Source: Selaginella moellendorffii
Taxonomy: Eukaryota; Streptophyta; Lycopodiopsida; Selaginellales; Selaginellaceae
Reading direction: 5' to 3'
NCBI RefSeq assembly: GCF_000143415.4
Contig: NW_003314369.1
Location: 502,006 to 566,005, forward strand
Length of the DNA: 64,000 bases
Part shown: positions 1-12,791 of the stretch, in pieces
How the letters are laid out: every line of letters starts with the position of its first letter
Numbering within the stretch: position 1 is the stretch's first letter
Position numbers and translations under genes: made by a program
The notes under the pieces: generated by a model
Told to the model about the DNA's origin: nothing
The model's input: the letters and a program-made list of their open reading frames with translations, nothing else
Databases searched by the model: none

Positions 1-3000
1 AACACAATAACGTATCTGCCAAAAGCGCAAGAGGAAAAAGAGTGAAGTTTAAGCGTGCAAGCTAGTACCTAGCAAGAGCTTTTCCGAAGTCCTTGACAGT
101 CTCAGTTTTCCCTGTTCCTGCAGGACCTAAAGGATTTCCTCCTCGCCGGGTAAACAATGCCGCACCAAGGGTGATGTAGCATCGATCAGTCAAGGGTGTA
201 ATAACAAGTCGACCGTTGTTGCCTTGATACTCGTAACCATAAGAGAACACGGATAACACCTACAGTGGCCGTTGTTAGAAATAGAGGCGAAGGTTTGCGA
301 AGAATTAACAACAGAACAGAGCTAGTACCTGTCTGATTGCACAGTCATCGTTCTCCCAGTAGAACCGTAGCTGAGACGCCCATTCGAAATCGTTTGGCGA
401 CGAGCAGCCAACTTTCATAAGCTTCTCAATGACATCTCGCGCATGCACTTCGATAGTAATCAGAGATGTCTGCACGGGAAGAAAACCAAGAAACAATTTA
501 GAGAACTCGATCAACTTCTTCAATGAATATACTTACAACTTTGTTCCGGTCGATTTTTGAAAGCCGGGAGCGAGTCATGTCTGTAAGCTTGTTTAGGTAA
601 CTCAGCCACTTTTTCATTAGTTTGCGAACTGATGTTTTGTTAGTTTCCGCTCCTGCTAGTGCCTTCTCACAATCTGCTGTCCATTTTATCTGACCCGCAC
701 TGTAGTCGATAGATTAGAACTAGTTTTGCGAGTCAGGTTGGAAGTATTACGTGATAATGCATTGTCCTGCATTTTCTTTAACCCATTTGTCTTTCTTCGC
801 AAGTTTACTGTCCTCGAGCGCTTTTCGCAGATAAACTTTTACAGCCGTTGTCATGGCCGCTTCTACCTGTGAACAACACAACTTAGACTACCTTCAATAA
901 TGCCGGGTCAAAGCATCTTACTCTGTTAAGCCACTCCTCTGGCGGTGTGTTTAAAATGATAAGATCTGAGAAAGGAAGATATTCTCCATCCGGAGAAAAT
1001 ATTCCAGTCGTATCGTATTGTCGTCGTCCTTCCTCTCCTGGAGCATGCATTTCCAGCCTCTTTATTCCCTCGAAGCACTTCTTGAAATGTGGCTGTAGGT
1101 ACAGCAGAGAGTGTTGGTTTAGAAAATAAAATAAAACCAACCGTTGTATGGAAACAAACCTGAACATTGCGCGGATCTTTTGCTTGACCAAGAATCTCCA
1201 AAAGGTTATCGCTAGAAAGGAAGTAGAAGCGAGGGAATTGCTGCCGCTTCTGTTCTAGATAGTCCTCCAGTGACTTCTGGATCTTTTCCAGCTTGGCCTC
1301 CATGTCCATCAAAGACTCGAGCAAGCCTTTTACAGTAAGTGCTTTTGTGACTAGTTTGTTGACCTGAAGAGAAAAAATTAAGAGAGAAAAACAAAAAGAG
1401 AGGAAAACATACATATAAACCCTCCAATGCAGCAATGAACACTGTGTTAACTCCATCGAACATGGCAGTCTCCGCAGGCAGTTGCTTCCGAATGTCTTCA
1501 GAACCAACAAATATATTTTCCAGGTATGCCCAGGACCGTGAAACCTGTAACGAATTGGAAGCTTCGAGATAATAATCCAAATGTTTGGCTTACCTGCACC
1601 ACCATCTCTATGGTTTCTGAGACAAGACTAAGAGTGCGCTCCCACTGGTTGATATCTTTCGCGAAGAACAAATGTGCCCGATTTCCCTTCATTGAAGACA
1701 AAGACACTCTATGCTCTTCTAAAACAGCAAAAACATCTTCAGTGCTTTTGAGCTTGTAAATCTGCATAAAACCAAGCGCTTTCACACAAAAAACACAGTA
1801 AAATCATGTTTACCCTCGGAGCATCGCGATAGATTCCCATATCTAGCTCCATTGTCTCCCACACTTCTTTGATTTTTATAATGGATTCCTCTATTGCAAG
1901 CTCTTTGCTCGCCATGCTACTTAAGTCGCATATTGCTTCTCCATGTAAATCAAGACGCAACTCAGCAACCTACGAAAGACAAATACAGGAAATTAGAAGA
2001 AATTTCATGAAGAAAGTATATCTCACACCTTAGCAAGCGTGAAGGTGCTAGAATATGGATCAAATCTTTGGCCAACAGTTTCCATCAACTGCTCCCAATG
2101 TCGCAACCTCATTGCAGGATTTCTCAAGTCGACTGTAAGGGGGAGAGTTGATTTAAAAGCATCAATCGTTTCCTTGAGGTCTTGCCACACCGGCCATCTG
2201 TTACACATTAGAGCTGAAGGTAATCTTCAAAAGCATAATCGCTTACCCTTTGGTGTCGCGTCCAATCTTGAAGACACGCTTGCTAAAGATTGACGCAGAG
2301 GACTCCATGGAGGCAGCATCAAGCTCACTGAAAAGACAATCCTTCCAACTGTCGAAGGCTTCCTGCCATTCCCGTTTGAGGAACCACATTCCCTTCAGTA
2401 GCTCCAATTCTTTAAGTGTAGCAGCATTATCTTTATTCGACAGTTTCTCCATTCCAAAAATGCTCATGCCTGCCCAAAGACTCTGCGATCGTTGCTGAAA
2501 AACTTCAACCTGCGAAGAGAAAGAGAGAGAGAGAGAAAAAAAATTAAGGTTCATGAGGCAGACGGTGTTTCAAAAAATACCTTAGCAGCCTCTTCTTCAA
2601 TGAATTTTACTGCATCGGGAATAGATGTCGCCGTAGTAGTAGGATAACGATCGACAAAAGACACTCTGGTCTCCGAAACCTACAAAATTGCACCATTAAA
2701 TTGTGTCTCAAGTCCAGTTTCGTAAGGCACCTCTTTAACGAAGGTCTCCACCATCTTGCAAATAGTTTCATAGAAACCAGCCTTATACTGCTCTAGTACT
2801 CCTTCCAATTCTTGAAGCATAGTTTGAAATGCTTCCCATTCCACTGGTAAATTTTCTAGGAGCAGTTTTTCATCATCGGGTATCATAACCTGAAAAGTTT
2901 AGCTATCAATTACAAGGCGAGGCGGTTGACAGCAGCATACCTCAAACTTGAAAAGTGTATCGTACTTCTCATCTATAGGAGTGAACTTGGCTTCCATGGC

Positions 3001-6000
3001 AGATCTTTCGTCCACCACAGCTCTCCATTCATTGACAGTTTCTGTGAGCTGATCGAGAGTCTCAGGTTTTCTTTTAAGTTGCTGCTTGTTCCTACAAAGC
3101 ACAAGCTCACTAATCTTGCGAAACAAGATATAATACTTACTTTTCCATGTACGCATAGATAGACTCCAACTCTGTTTTAGCTATCGTATTGAGCAACGTT
3201 CTGTGCACAAACGCAAAGTTTCAAAAAAAAAACAGTCCTTTCTGTGATTGCCAGTTTCCTTACGTAAATTTGGAGACCCAGGCCACGCAATGCGATATGA
3301 TCGCTTGTTTCAAAGGACCACAGTCAATACGCAAAAATCTCAAGTTCGTTATGCCTTCTTCACCCTGTTATATACTTGACATCACGTATCCAGTCAATCA
3401 GATTGTAAAAGTATACCTGCACATCTTCCTGCAGATCTCGATACTTTACAATGTCACTTTCAAAAGCAGAAAGTGGTTTCTTTGCTCGCTCGTACCTGCA
3501 TATGAGCCTTGTAAGGTTTCCATAAAGACGAGCTCAAACCTTCGTATAAACGCGTCCTTGTCTTGGTCCCAAATGCTTCTGTATTTCTTTTCCCAGTACT
3601 GAAGGTAGTGCTGAACTTTATCAGTTATTCCAATTACACCAGCGGTGATCATCATAAGGATCTCCTCTTGATCGGGACCGATGACCTGAAGAACACATTC
3701 TGTTAAGCTCAGAGAAATTAATGAAGAGACAAGGAACCTCATAAAAGCTAGGAAGCGCTTCTTGAAAGCTGGCTTGTTTCCTCAAACGAGGAACTACGGA
3801 AATGACAGTGACAAGTTCTCTAGCAACGATTTGTATCATCTCCAAAAGTTCCTGCAATTTCCATAGGCAACCGTCAATCTTCCAGTGACAAAGCCTAGTC
3901 TTAGCAGACGAACCTGCACCGATGGCATAAGCTTAACGCGCCCTGTTCCTTTATCCAGTACTCCAATGGCATTAAACATTGGCGTAGAGGACTTCGTATC
4001 AGCGTTCAGAGCGTTGGATAGTTCATTCAAGGATTTTGTCACACAATTTCTTAGTGAATTTTCCATGAAGACTTCCACCTGGTATTGTAAAACTGCAAAA
4101 CTGAATGCATCATTAAAAATAGAAGAGGTACCTTCTTGTTATAATCTTCCCACTTATTATGTACTTCAACCATATCGCTTGCACATTTCTTGTTAGAGAG
4201 AGCAATCGTATCTTTGATGCTGAGGTAAGCCTTCTCAAAACGGCCTCGCATGATACCGCGGTGCTCAACTTGCTTGGATGAAAACTCTGCCAAGTCATAT
4301 ATTCGTTTCTTGTCGATGCTGATTAACCACGAGTCACTGATCGAATTACAAATCTGATTGATCTTTCTCTTCGCCGCTCGAAAGAGCGCTGTTGATGCAA
4401 AGAGGACATGATTTTTAAAGCGAACCTCTTGTAGAAAATGCTCGAGCTCGTGTGCAGAAGAAGTCCACGTAAGCTAAAGAAAAAAATAAACATCAGATCG
4501 CACTCGAAGAATGAATGCAACTATACCCTATCCAAGGCTGGACTGATGCTGTTTCTAAGCCGAACAACGTGCTCAGCTATTAGTCCTCCTTCTTCAGTAT
4601 CCAAATTATCAATCATCTGCATGAAGAAGTTGCAATACGAGAAATTTCGAACCGCAACCGAACCTTATTACAGTCACGGATCACTATGAGAACATTAGCT
4701 CGAAGAACGCAAAGATCTTTATTATCTTCAATGAAGCTTGTAGCTACTTCCGGGACATCCCAGCCAAGGGATTTCCAGTAATGAACCTGCTTGCAGCAAG
4801 TTAACATGCCTCATAAGCAAATGGCCTTTGAAACTAACCTCCTGGTAGATAGCAAGCAGTTGAGGATCGAACTTTAGAACGTAAAATCCATCGCCACCAT
4901 CCTCCAGCAAGCTTCTTTCAAGCCTTTTTGGAAGAAGAGGATCAACACTGGCTGTCCATTCAGCATGCTGGTTCTGTACAAACTGCACGAGAAAAAAACA
5001 GGAACAACAACATCAATTTTCGAAAAGGATTTCTTCGGTCGCATAGTACCTGTTCGATCGAAGCCATTATTTGAGAAAATTGCGTGTGAATGTCAGCAGC
5101 ATCTGGAGTTTCGAGCAAATACGGCGCCGCATTGGTTAAAAGCATCATAGGCTTCTTAAGTCGACGTTGAAACTGCAAAGCCCAAGTAGCTCCACCGGCA
5201 AATCGCGGCAAAGCATAGTCCATCAAAGGACGTCTACGAAGTTGATCGAACTGCTTCTTCATAATCATTAACTCCATACTAAATGCTTGACATACCTGTA
5301 CTTTCAGATTAGTTTTTGCCTTGCAAATGGAAAACCTCCAAATTACCTGAGATCCCATTCTGTCAACGCACTTGCATATAGATTCCCTACACGCCAGTAA
5401 CTTAAATGCCTCCAGCAACTCTATGCTTTCCGGCAATGAAGACGAATGACGAAACGCGAGGGACATAATATTTTGCATCAGTACCTGTATAGAACACAAA
5501 GAAGGTAAACTCAGGTTTGAACTTGCATGGCTTACCTCAAGATCTTGAATCCCACTTTTAAACTTTGCAAAATCGTCGTGCCACCGTGTCACTCTCACGT
5601 CGAGCAAGTTATACGAAAGCGAGCGCAACCCCGAGACAAGTTTTTGAAATGTGTCCTGAAGCTCGAACATCGACTTGGTAATCTCTAAACCTCTTGTTCC
5701 TCCAAAGACTGGCAACTTCATTCGCGTTGAAAACTGTCTTTGCGCATCACAAACCTGCCACGGCCGAAGTTGGTTGAAACATAGTTGCAGACGTGCCATA
5801 CCTCCAGCATATCCCGACACCGTTGCAGGAACGCTTCGACTGCAGCGAAAACACTTCGATCGACAAGCTCGTTGTCGTCCTTGAATTCACCATCGTGTGC
5901 CGCTGCAGCCCTCATCATGGCTACGTACATGTGCTTCCACGATTCACAGGCTTGGACGCTCTCAAGAAGAGCCTTTTTGCACTTATCCACGTCCCCATCA

Positions 6001-7339
6001 AAAATCTCTGACAGAGGGATGCCCGCAGAACACCTGCTTATTATCTCGTTACTAACCTGCAGAAGAACGTCCAGTAAGCCGCACAGTACAAAACAGTTCG
6101 TCTAAGTACCTTGGCGAAGAGACCACTAATTTTCTCATCTGTGTTATAGAACGGACTGATCTTCCAGATCATCCGGATGCACTTCAGCAACTTCGGCAGA
6201 GCAAATGGAATGTCGACAATTTTTGCTGCTCCCAGTTCCTTGCAAGGATCCTCTATCGTCACTAGGAATTTCAAGTTCTCTTCTGCAACAACAGCTTCTT
6301 GCTCGATCTTTCTAGATAAACTAGAAAACGGAGAAAGGTACGCAGATTTGAGTTTCTCAAGAATTTTCAAAATCGCAGCTACACCCTGCATTTACCCAAG
6401 TCTGAGTATCAGAGTGACGCAACATATACATTACCGATTTAAGGAAATGCCTTCCAAGGAAGGATCAAGAATATTTACTGAATGATTTATTTGCTCCCGA
6501 ATCCCACTTAAGTCGATACTACGCCGTCTCCAAAACTCCACTTCTGCTAAAGGTCCGGATATCTCCACTTCGGAGAACCGCTCCTGATTCCTAATAACCT
6601 GGAAACCTTAAAAGAACAGTCAGTCTCATTCCATACAGATTTACCTCTTTAATCTGTCGAGTCCATCGAATCACAATGGACTCCAGTCGCTGAGCCAATT
6701 CTTTGTCAGGAGCTTGATTCCCGACGAAGTCCATCAGCCGCACCGGAGGAATGTACAAAATCGTCTGACCCTTTGCCTCGAACAAAGACTCTGTCAAAGT
6801 AGCCATGAACTTGTCAAGCTCTCCGGCAAAGTCTTTGGTGATGTTGGCTCGCAATGTGTCATCTTCCAGCATAAGTGGAAGATACATGTCCTGCAAAGAA
6901 AAACAAAACCAGAACTTTGTGCTATCGATCTGACAAACACATTCTCACCTGCATCAAGCGAAGCATTGCATCGCCCGGGCTTCCATTGATCACCTGGCAC
7001 TGGACGAGCTTCTGGATGCTACGCGCTTTAAAAGGTTGCGTTGTGTCACGCATAAACACAAGAACCTATCAAAGAGGACAAGGAGAAAAACTCCCCACTC
7101 ACTCTAGAATCGATCGAAATATTTCCAGAGCTTACCTCGTTCCATCTGGAAGGCAGCGTCGGCGTGCAATGAAGCTGCCCTGACGAATCCAGGTAGCAAA
7201 AGAGCCTGGAATTCTCATTCTGGTGAAGAAATCCCGAGACGATCTTCGCGTGCTCGTCGTTCCAAGCCGCCTCCGCGCCGATGAGCCGCATTTTCCTGCG
7301 CATCCACCCTACCTCCTCCTCCTCCTTCTTCCCTTCCAT
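1..7339 (-). CDS. Axonemal-type dynein heavy chain, N-terminal part (gene runs off the left edge)
   Basis: Motor heavy chain of a ciliary/flagellar dynein; in a lycophyte it would act in the sperm flagellum. The start is the ATG at 7337-7339; exon 1 is 7136-7339, exon 2 about 6951-7067, and many further exons follow, separated by introns of roughly 50-60 nt. Reading leftward, the conserved tail region (DHC_N1) lies about 6900-4000, including the segment near 5170-5230 that reads [20 protein letters not shown]. The linker (DHC_N2) lies about 3160-560, with the family hallmark [16 protein letters not shown] near 2060-2110. The AAA1 Walker A motif GPAGTGKT is at 104-127, preceded by [10 protein letters not shown]. 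The sequence after the P-loop (ETVKD) is axonemal-like, not cytoplasmic. I cannot tell which arm or subtype it is. The dynein start is only about 170 bp from the stop of the upstream kinase gene on the same strand. No frame break was noticed. Confidence 0.93.
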
Positions 7340-7509
7340 GGCGGACGCGGCGCGAGAGCCCGAGCTCGGGCGCTTTCATCAGAAAAACCCAGCCCTAGTT
7401 AAAATTCCGTTGAGGAAGCCAAAGAATATCCTTCATTGCGCAATGAGCATATGCCCCTCCTTTCAAACAAAGGAAGCTATCAACAAACATACAAGTTACA
7501 AATGGAACG

Positions 7510-10277
7510 CTATGAGTCTCTCGTCGCGGCGATTAGCATCTCCTTGAGTCTCACAGTGAGCTCCTCGAAACTTGGGCGTTCTTCCCAAGCACTGCAGAAA
7601 CATATACTCTGTGTAAGAACTCGTTCACTCACGAAGAAATGAAGAACTCGGGAAGAATCCATTCATTCATTCACTCGGAAGAATTCATTCACTCCCGAGG
7701 AAAGGAAGAACTCATTCACTCGCGAAGAAAGGAAGAACTTTGTACCTTTTCCAACAGTCTTGTATCGTGGCTGCGTATTTTGGATCCAAGCTCTCGGGCA
7801 GTGGCATCCTTTTGTCTTTAAATCCCACCACCGCTATCACCTAGAGCAACAACACAAGAATGTGAAGCTTTGATCAAGGATCGAGGAGAAGACAATACTA
7901 ACCTGTAAAGGATCCAAGTCTTTCCAAGGGACTTCTTCCGTAGCCAGCTCCCATAGTATCACCCCGAAACTGTACACGTCCGACCTGAAATAAAACGGAG
8001 CAAAACGAGAAAAGAACAGATTAGCAACACACACAGAGCCGATTTCGCAGCTCTCACATGCATACTTTTCACTCGAAGCCTCGCTCCGGAGAACCTCAGG
8101 GGGCATCCACTGCGACTGAAGACATCAAAGTGGCTTGTCAGGAATCAAATCAACCAAAGGAAAGATTTACCGTTCCCATCCGTGCGTTCCCCGTCAAGAA
8201 GTTGGAGTGCTTCAATCGCGAAAGGCTGAAATCTCCAACCTGATACATTTCCCAGTTTTAGCAGCGCTTAAAGCCTCTCCTCAGAGAGTTACCTTGACTT
8301 TGAGATTTTTATCAACCAGTAAGTTTGTAGACTTGAGATCGCGATGAACTATAGGTGGTGTGCAGTTGTGAAGGTAAGTCATCCCGCGAGCCTGTAAAAT
8401 GGAGCTAAAATCTCGACAAAAGAGCAAACTATGGCAATACCAACCACGTCCAAAGCCATGCTCAGCTTTCGCTTCCAATCCAAACCCGTTGGCCTTCTGT
8501 GAAGCAACTTAAACAAACTGCCCCTGAAGAAGAAAAAAAAGCCATTGTGAGATTCTAAAGTAACAAATTTGTACCTGGGCATAAGCTCGGTTACGATGTA
8601 AAGCCGATCCTGAGTCGAGGCAGCACCGAGGAAAAGAACAATATTGGGATGTCTTAACTTTTTCATGATTGAAACCTATACTAAGCATATTAGTCTCCAG
8701 GCACTCGTAGAAATGGCGTGCTCTACCTCTTTCCGAAAGTCCTCCATGCCACTCTCGTTGTACTGAAGTTCGTGAAAGACCTTCACTGCCACGTCCTACA
8801 CATACATTGTTAAGACTATAACAAAAAACTTTGAACGTACCAGTCCACACCAAGTCCCACGGTGAACTGTTGCACAGCTTCCTGGGAGATAGAGAAAACT
8901 TACAATCAGAGAAAGAGAGGAAAACACTAACGTACCTTGACCAATTTGATCGTGCAAGCTGAGCGATTCCCAAGTGATCTCATACTCTGGACTTTCTAGA
9001 TCATCCCAGACGTGCCTGCTTGAACTACTGCTAGCCGTGCCTGTGCTACTCATACTACTATTGACATCCATGCTAACGATCGGTTGATTTGATGCGGGAG
9101 CCTCCGGATGTTCATGCTCGTCCTTCCGCAAAACAGCCGCCGCAGATGCCAACTCTGCCTCTGTATTAGACCAAGGCCACAGCCGACCCGTCCACGACCC
9201 CGATCTCGATCTTAAACCAGCGAAGACTCTGCTAGCCTGTGTCAAATCCTCACCACTGCTGCTTCCTCCAGCAGCAGCAGGATTTACCTCCATAGCGTTC
9301 CCTCGCAGGTGCGTTAGAATCTTGGTTGCCTGCACGGACAAAACACCAAGCGATAAAACACAAAGAAAACAAAACCTTGACTTTTACCAGGCTTGAAAAT
9401 GTCGCGGCAAAGGGTATTTGCCACGAATCAGCTTGCGCGAAGTCCCTGCTCTTCATAAACGGCCGTGCATCGCTCGACACACAAATCACCCCGACGAGCT
9501 TCCCGTCGTTGTCGTAAAACGGCGTGTTTGTCATCATGGCAGGAAATATCTCGCCGGATTTTTTTTTGAGTGAGAACTGGCCGACCCACGACTCACCGAC
9601 ATAGAGTCGTGACAAGATCTTGGTGGCGCTCTCCACGGCGCTCTTGTCGATCAGAAGCTCAATGAGATCGCGACCGATGGCCTCGGCGGCGGACCAGCCA
9701 TATAAGCGCTCGGCCATGCGGTTCCTACGCAAAAAAAAAATTCCATTACCACCGAGCAAAGAAGAAAAAAACTACGCTAGAGAAAAGAAACATGGAAAAG
9801 AAACCAAGGAAAGGAACCCGCAACAAAGAAAAGAAAAAACCAGCAGGAAAACAAACCAAAGAAGAAAGAAAAACGAGAGATCATGTACCAGTATGTCACC
9901 TCAGAAGAAGTCGTGAACATATAAACGGCCTGTCCCATGGACTGGAGAATGTCGTTGTAGCGATCCTCGGCCATGGAAAGCGATTTTAGATCCAGCGCAG
10001 CGCGCAAATCCTTGTCCGAGAGCTTCTCCGAGGACGTCCTTCTCGGCCCGGACGAGTTCTTTGGAGGAGGCGACATGGACATAGATCTTCTTACGTGCCC
10101 CGCTGACGCTTCCTCTTGCTGGAGCCGGAGCGCCTTGACAACTCGCTCCCTCTCCTCTAGAATTTTTTTCATCTCCCGTTCTAGCTTGGTGTGTCTCTCC
10201 TCTAGCCTTCTAATCTCCTCCTGGAGGGAAGAACTACATTGCCCCGGCTCCACCTCCTCGGCCACTGGAGCGTCCAT
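7510..10277 (-). CDS. PAS-domain Raf-like MAPKKK (EDR1/CTR1 relative) with DFS instead of DFG
   Basis: Putative cytosolic Ser/Thr kinase of the plant Raf-like group that carries a PAS sensor domain. The N-terminus has a coiled coil rich in Glu/Arg (about residues 10-55), then a PAS domain ([41 protein letters not shown]). A Ser-rich linker follows, then the kinase domain: Gly loop [17 protein letters not shown]-type lysine in VAVKVF, catalytic [10 protein letters not shown], and C-lobe [13 protein letters not shown], ending [15 protein letters not shown]. The magnesium-binding motif reads [10 protein letters not shown] (minus strand, about 8215-8245), so the conserved Gly of DFG is Ser, and the activation segment ends GTSQWMPPE rather than GTPxWMAPE. 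About nine exons with short introns. The start is taken at 10277 (MDAP); an in-frame ATG at 10319 would add 14 residues. It may be an altered-activity kinase or a normal variant; the family call is firm. Confidence 0.9.
7610..7742. repeat. Imperfect tandem repeat inside the last intron of the kinase gene
   Basis: The intron separating the last two kinase exons contains three to four imperfect copies of a unit of about 30 bp built from CATTCACTC and GAAGAAAGGAAGAACT. It is longer than the other introns of this gene, apparently because of this expansion. Confidence 0.7.
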
Positions 10278-10921
10278 TTCCCCCCAAAATCCAGCCCCGA
10301 AGCTACAATCCACCAACACGAACCCTTGCCCTGGATTCCAGCCGCCAAGAACCCTCCGATCTCCTGCGTCCGGGAGCTAGCAGCAGCTTCTTACCTCTCA
10401 TCGTCGCATCCCGGCGCGCCGGATGGATCCGCCACAACCTAATCCTCTCCGCGGCGCTCACCGGATCAAGAATGCGCTCCAGACGGGCCGGGGCGGAAAT
10501 CCTTGCCGCGCTCGCCTGGAAGAGCATAGATCCATGCTCGCCGCCCCAGCGCCGACGAGGAGGCGGCGCGCTAGCCCGGATTATCGCCCCTGGAATGGAG
10601 AAATCGGTCAAGAATCCAGCCTTGAGAGATTGATTGACAGCGCGAGCGCTAAGTTCTCTTTCCTGCCAGGGAACTGTGGACCTTTACGCCAATCATGCAC
10701 ATCCCAGCCGTTGATCTCGTAGCTAGATCAGAAATAGAAATGGCGGCCTGACCGTTGGATCCCATAGATCGTAGCCGTCCGTAGCGAAACGGGTGCGTTT
10801 GGCCGGAAATAAGAATGTGCTTTTCTCTAGGGCAGATAAGAAGCTTCTAAGAAAAGCACGAGGAATATTCACAGGCATAGTTAGAAGCCCTAGTTCTTGA
10901 TGCGATGATATTGCGACGACC
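10278..10921. promoter_or_regulatory. Divergent promoter interval between the kinase (-) and BPI/LBP-like (+) genes
   Basis: About 640 bp separate the two start codons, which point away from each other. It should hold both promoters and 5' leaders. I see no clear TATA box or other defined site. Open frames here on the minus strand have no recognisable similarity. Confidence 0.5.
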
Positions 10922-12791
10922 ATGAAGGCTTTGCTCCTTTCGATCGCGGCGATCTTCTTCCTCTCGCATGGAGCGGCAGCTAGAATCGGCATCGGCGACG
11001 AAGAGCGGGTAGGGAATTTCAGAGATTTCTTCGGCAGCGCAGCGGCCGATCCAGCCGATGGAGCCGAGGCAGGGATTCTCGTCACGCTCTCCGAGATGGG
11101 GATCAGCTACGTCCGCGAGGTTCTCGTCGATAGCGTGCTCCAGGATTTGACGCCGCTCAATCTGCCGAATGTGAAGCGGAGGGTGGAGTGGCCGATTGGA
11201 ATTGTGGATGTGGAGCTCAAGAACATTGTCATTGTTTATGCCAACGTATCGTCATCGAATGTAGATCTCGGGAACACAGGGATCTGGTTCAATGCTTCAG
11301 GGGTCGAGACCAAAGTCTCGCTGGATTGGAAGTACACTTACACGGCATCACTGATTCCATTTCCCATCTCTGATAGTGGCACCGCGACTGCAAAGGTAAG
11401 AAAGGTTTTTGCTTGTTTCAGAGACTTCGACTTGATGAAAAAACCATTTTTTTTCTTAAAGGTGAACGATGGAGACGCATGGTTGCAAGCTACAATGCAA
11501 CAAAAGAATGGAACACTGTCCATTCAGGTGACCGAGTGTAACACCGACTTATCGTCACTAGATTTGGAGCTGCAAGGCGGACAGTCGTGGCTCTACCAAT
11601 GGTGAGTTTATTTTTTCTTGTCGAGGAGCTAGAGGGGAAGATCATTAACAAAGCTTCTTTGTTGCTTGCCAGGTTCGTTTATGCGTTCAAAGGACAAATA
11701 CAAAAATCTGTCGAGTCTGCGCTTACGACACAGGTTCTCGCCGCTGTGAGTCGGCTAAATCGTTTGCTGCTCAGCTTGCCCAGGCAGCTCCAAGTGGACA
11801 CCACTTCAGCCGTTGATGTCACGGTTGTCGACGATCCAATTCTCAACCAAAACTATATCAGCGTCGGGGTGATGGGGGAGTTTGTAGATATCGCTTCCCC
11901 CAGCGAAAGAAAGCACCCTCCAAAGAAGCTGCCAGCCGGATTATTATGCATTGATTCAGATGTGAAGATGATCACTGTGGCTCTTGGAGACTACGTTATT
12001 ACCTCCGCGTCGGACGTGTACTATAAAGTAAGTCTGCAACGCTTTTGTTTTGTTTTCTATTTTTCGTTAGTGCTCAATGGCTTTCACAGGCAGGACGATT
12101 AGAGAGGGTCGTGGATAGACTTCCACAGCAGTCCCTCCTCAATACTGCAAGTTGGAGATTTCTGATTCCGCAGCTGTATCGCAAGTTCCCAAACGATGAT
12201 ATGTTACTCAACCTTTCTGCTGCTTCTGCCCCCCGGGTTTCTTTTTCAAGGGATGGGATTCGTGCGACCACTACGGCTGACATGACAATAGAGGTGGTGG
12301 ACAACAACGAGATTATTCCAGTAGCTTGCATAAGTCTGGTACGATCATACAGAATTCTTCCACTTTGCTTTTTCTTTGCTTATTCTTGTACTTCACTTTA
12401 GGAAGTTACGCTACATGCTTTGGCCGAGATTGTTGGCACTAACATCACTGGCGAGGCCTCACTTTTGGACTTGAGCCTGGACCTCAAGTGGAGTACTATA
12501 GGCACTTTTCCAGTAAAGTTCGTCGAGGTAAGCGCCTACTGTTTCTTTCACATTATCTACCTAAAACGTTTGTTGCAACAGGTAGCGACGAGAACCATCC
12601 TCAAAGACGTGATTCTACCACTGGTGAACTACAATCTCAAGAAAGGTTTCCCGCTGCCCGTCATTCCAGCGATCGAGTTCCAAGAAGCAACCATTAGATA
12701 CGAAGACGATTTCCTGCTAATCTGTACAGACATCCGCTACACAGGCCTTCCGCTCCCTCCTCCCGTCGCTCCTTCGTGGTCCACCATCTAA
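10922..12791 (+). CDS. BPI/LBP-family lipid-binding secreted protein
   Basis: Plant relative of bactericidal/permeability-increasing and LPS-binding proteins (Arabidopsis LBR-1/-2 type), a two-lobed lipid-binding fold likely secreted or vacuolar. The ATG at 10922 opens a signal peptide (MKALLLSIAAIFFLSHGAAA). The N-lobe carries the family pattern of an early SYVREVLVDSVLQDLTP amphipathic segment, then IVDVELKNIVIVYANVSSS. The C-lobe runs to LPLPPPVAPSWSTI. Six exons join in frame: introns begin near 11396, 11602, 12028, 12338 and 12527 with GT-AG ends; each is about 55-70 nt. Several N-x-S/T sites are present. Arabidopsis members bind bacterial LPS and promote PR1 expression; the same role here is inference. 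Length (about 470 aa) is normal for the family, with no break seen. Confidence 0.88.
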
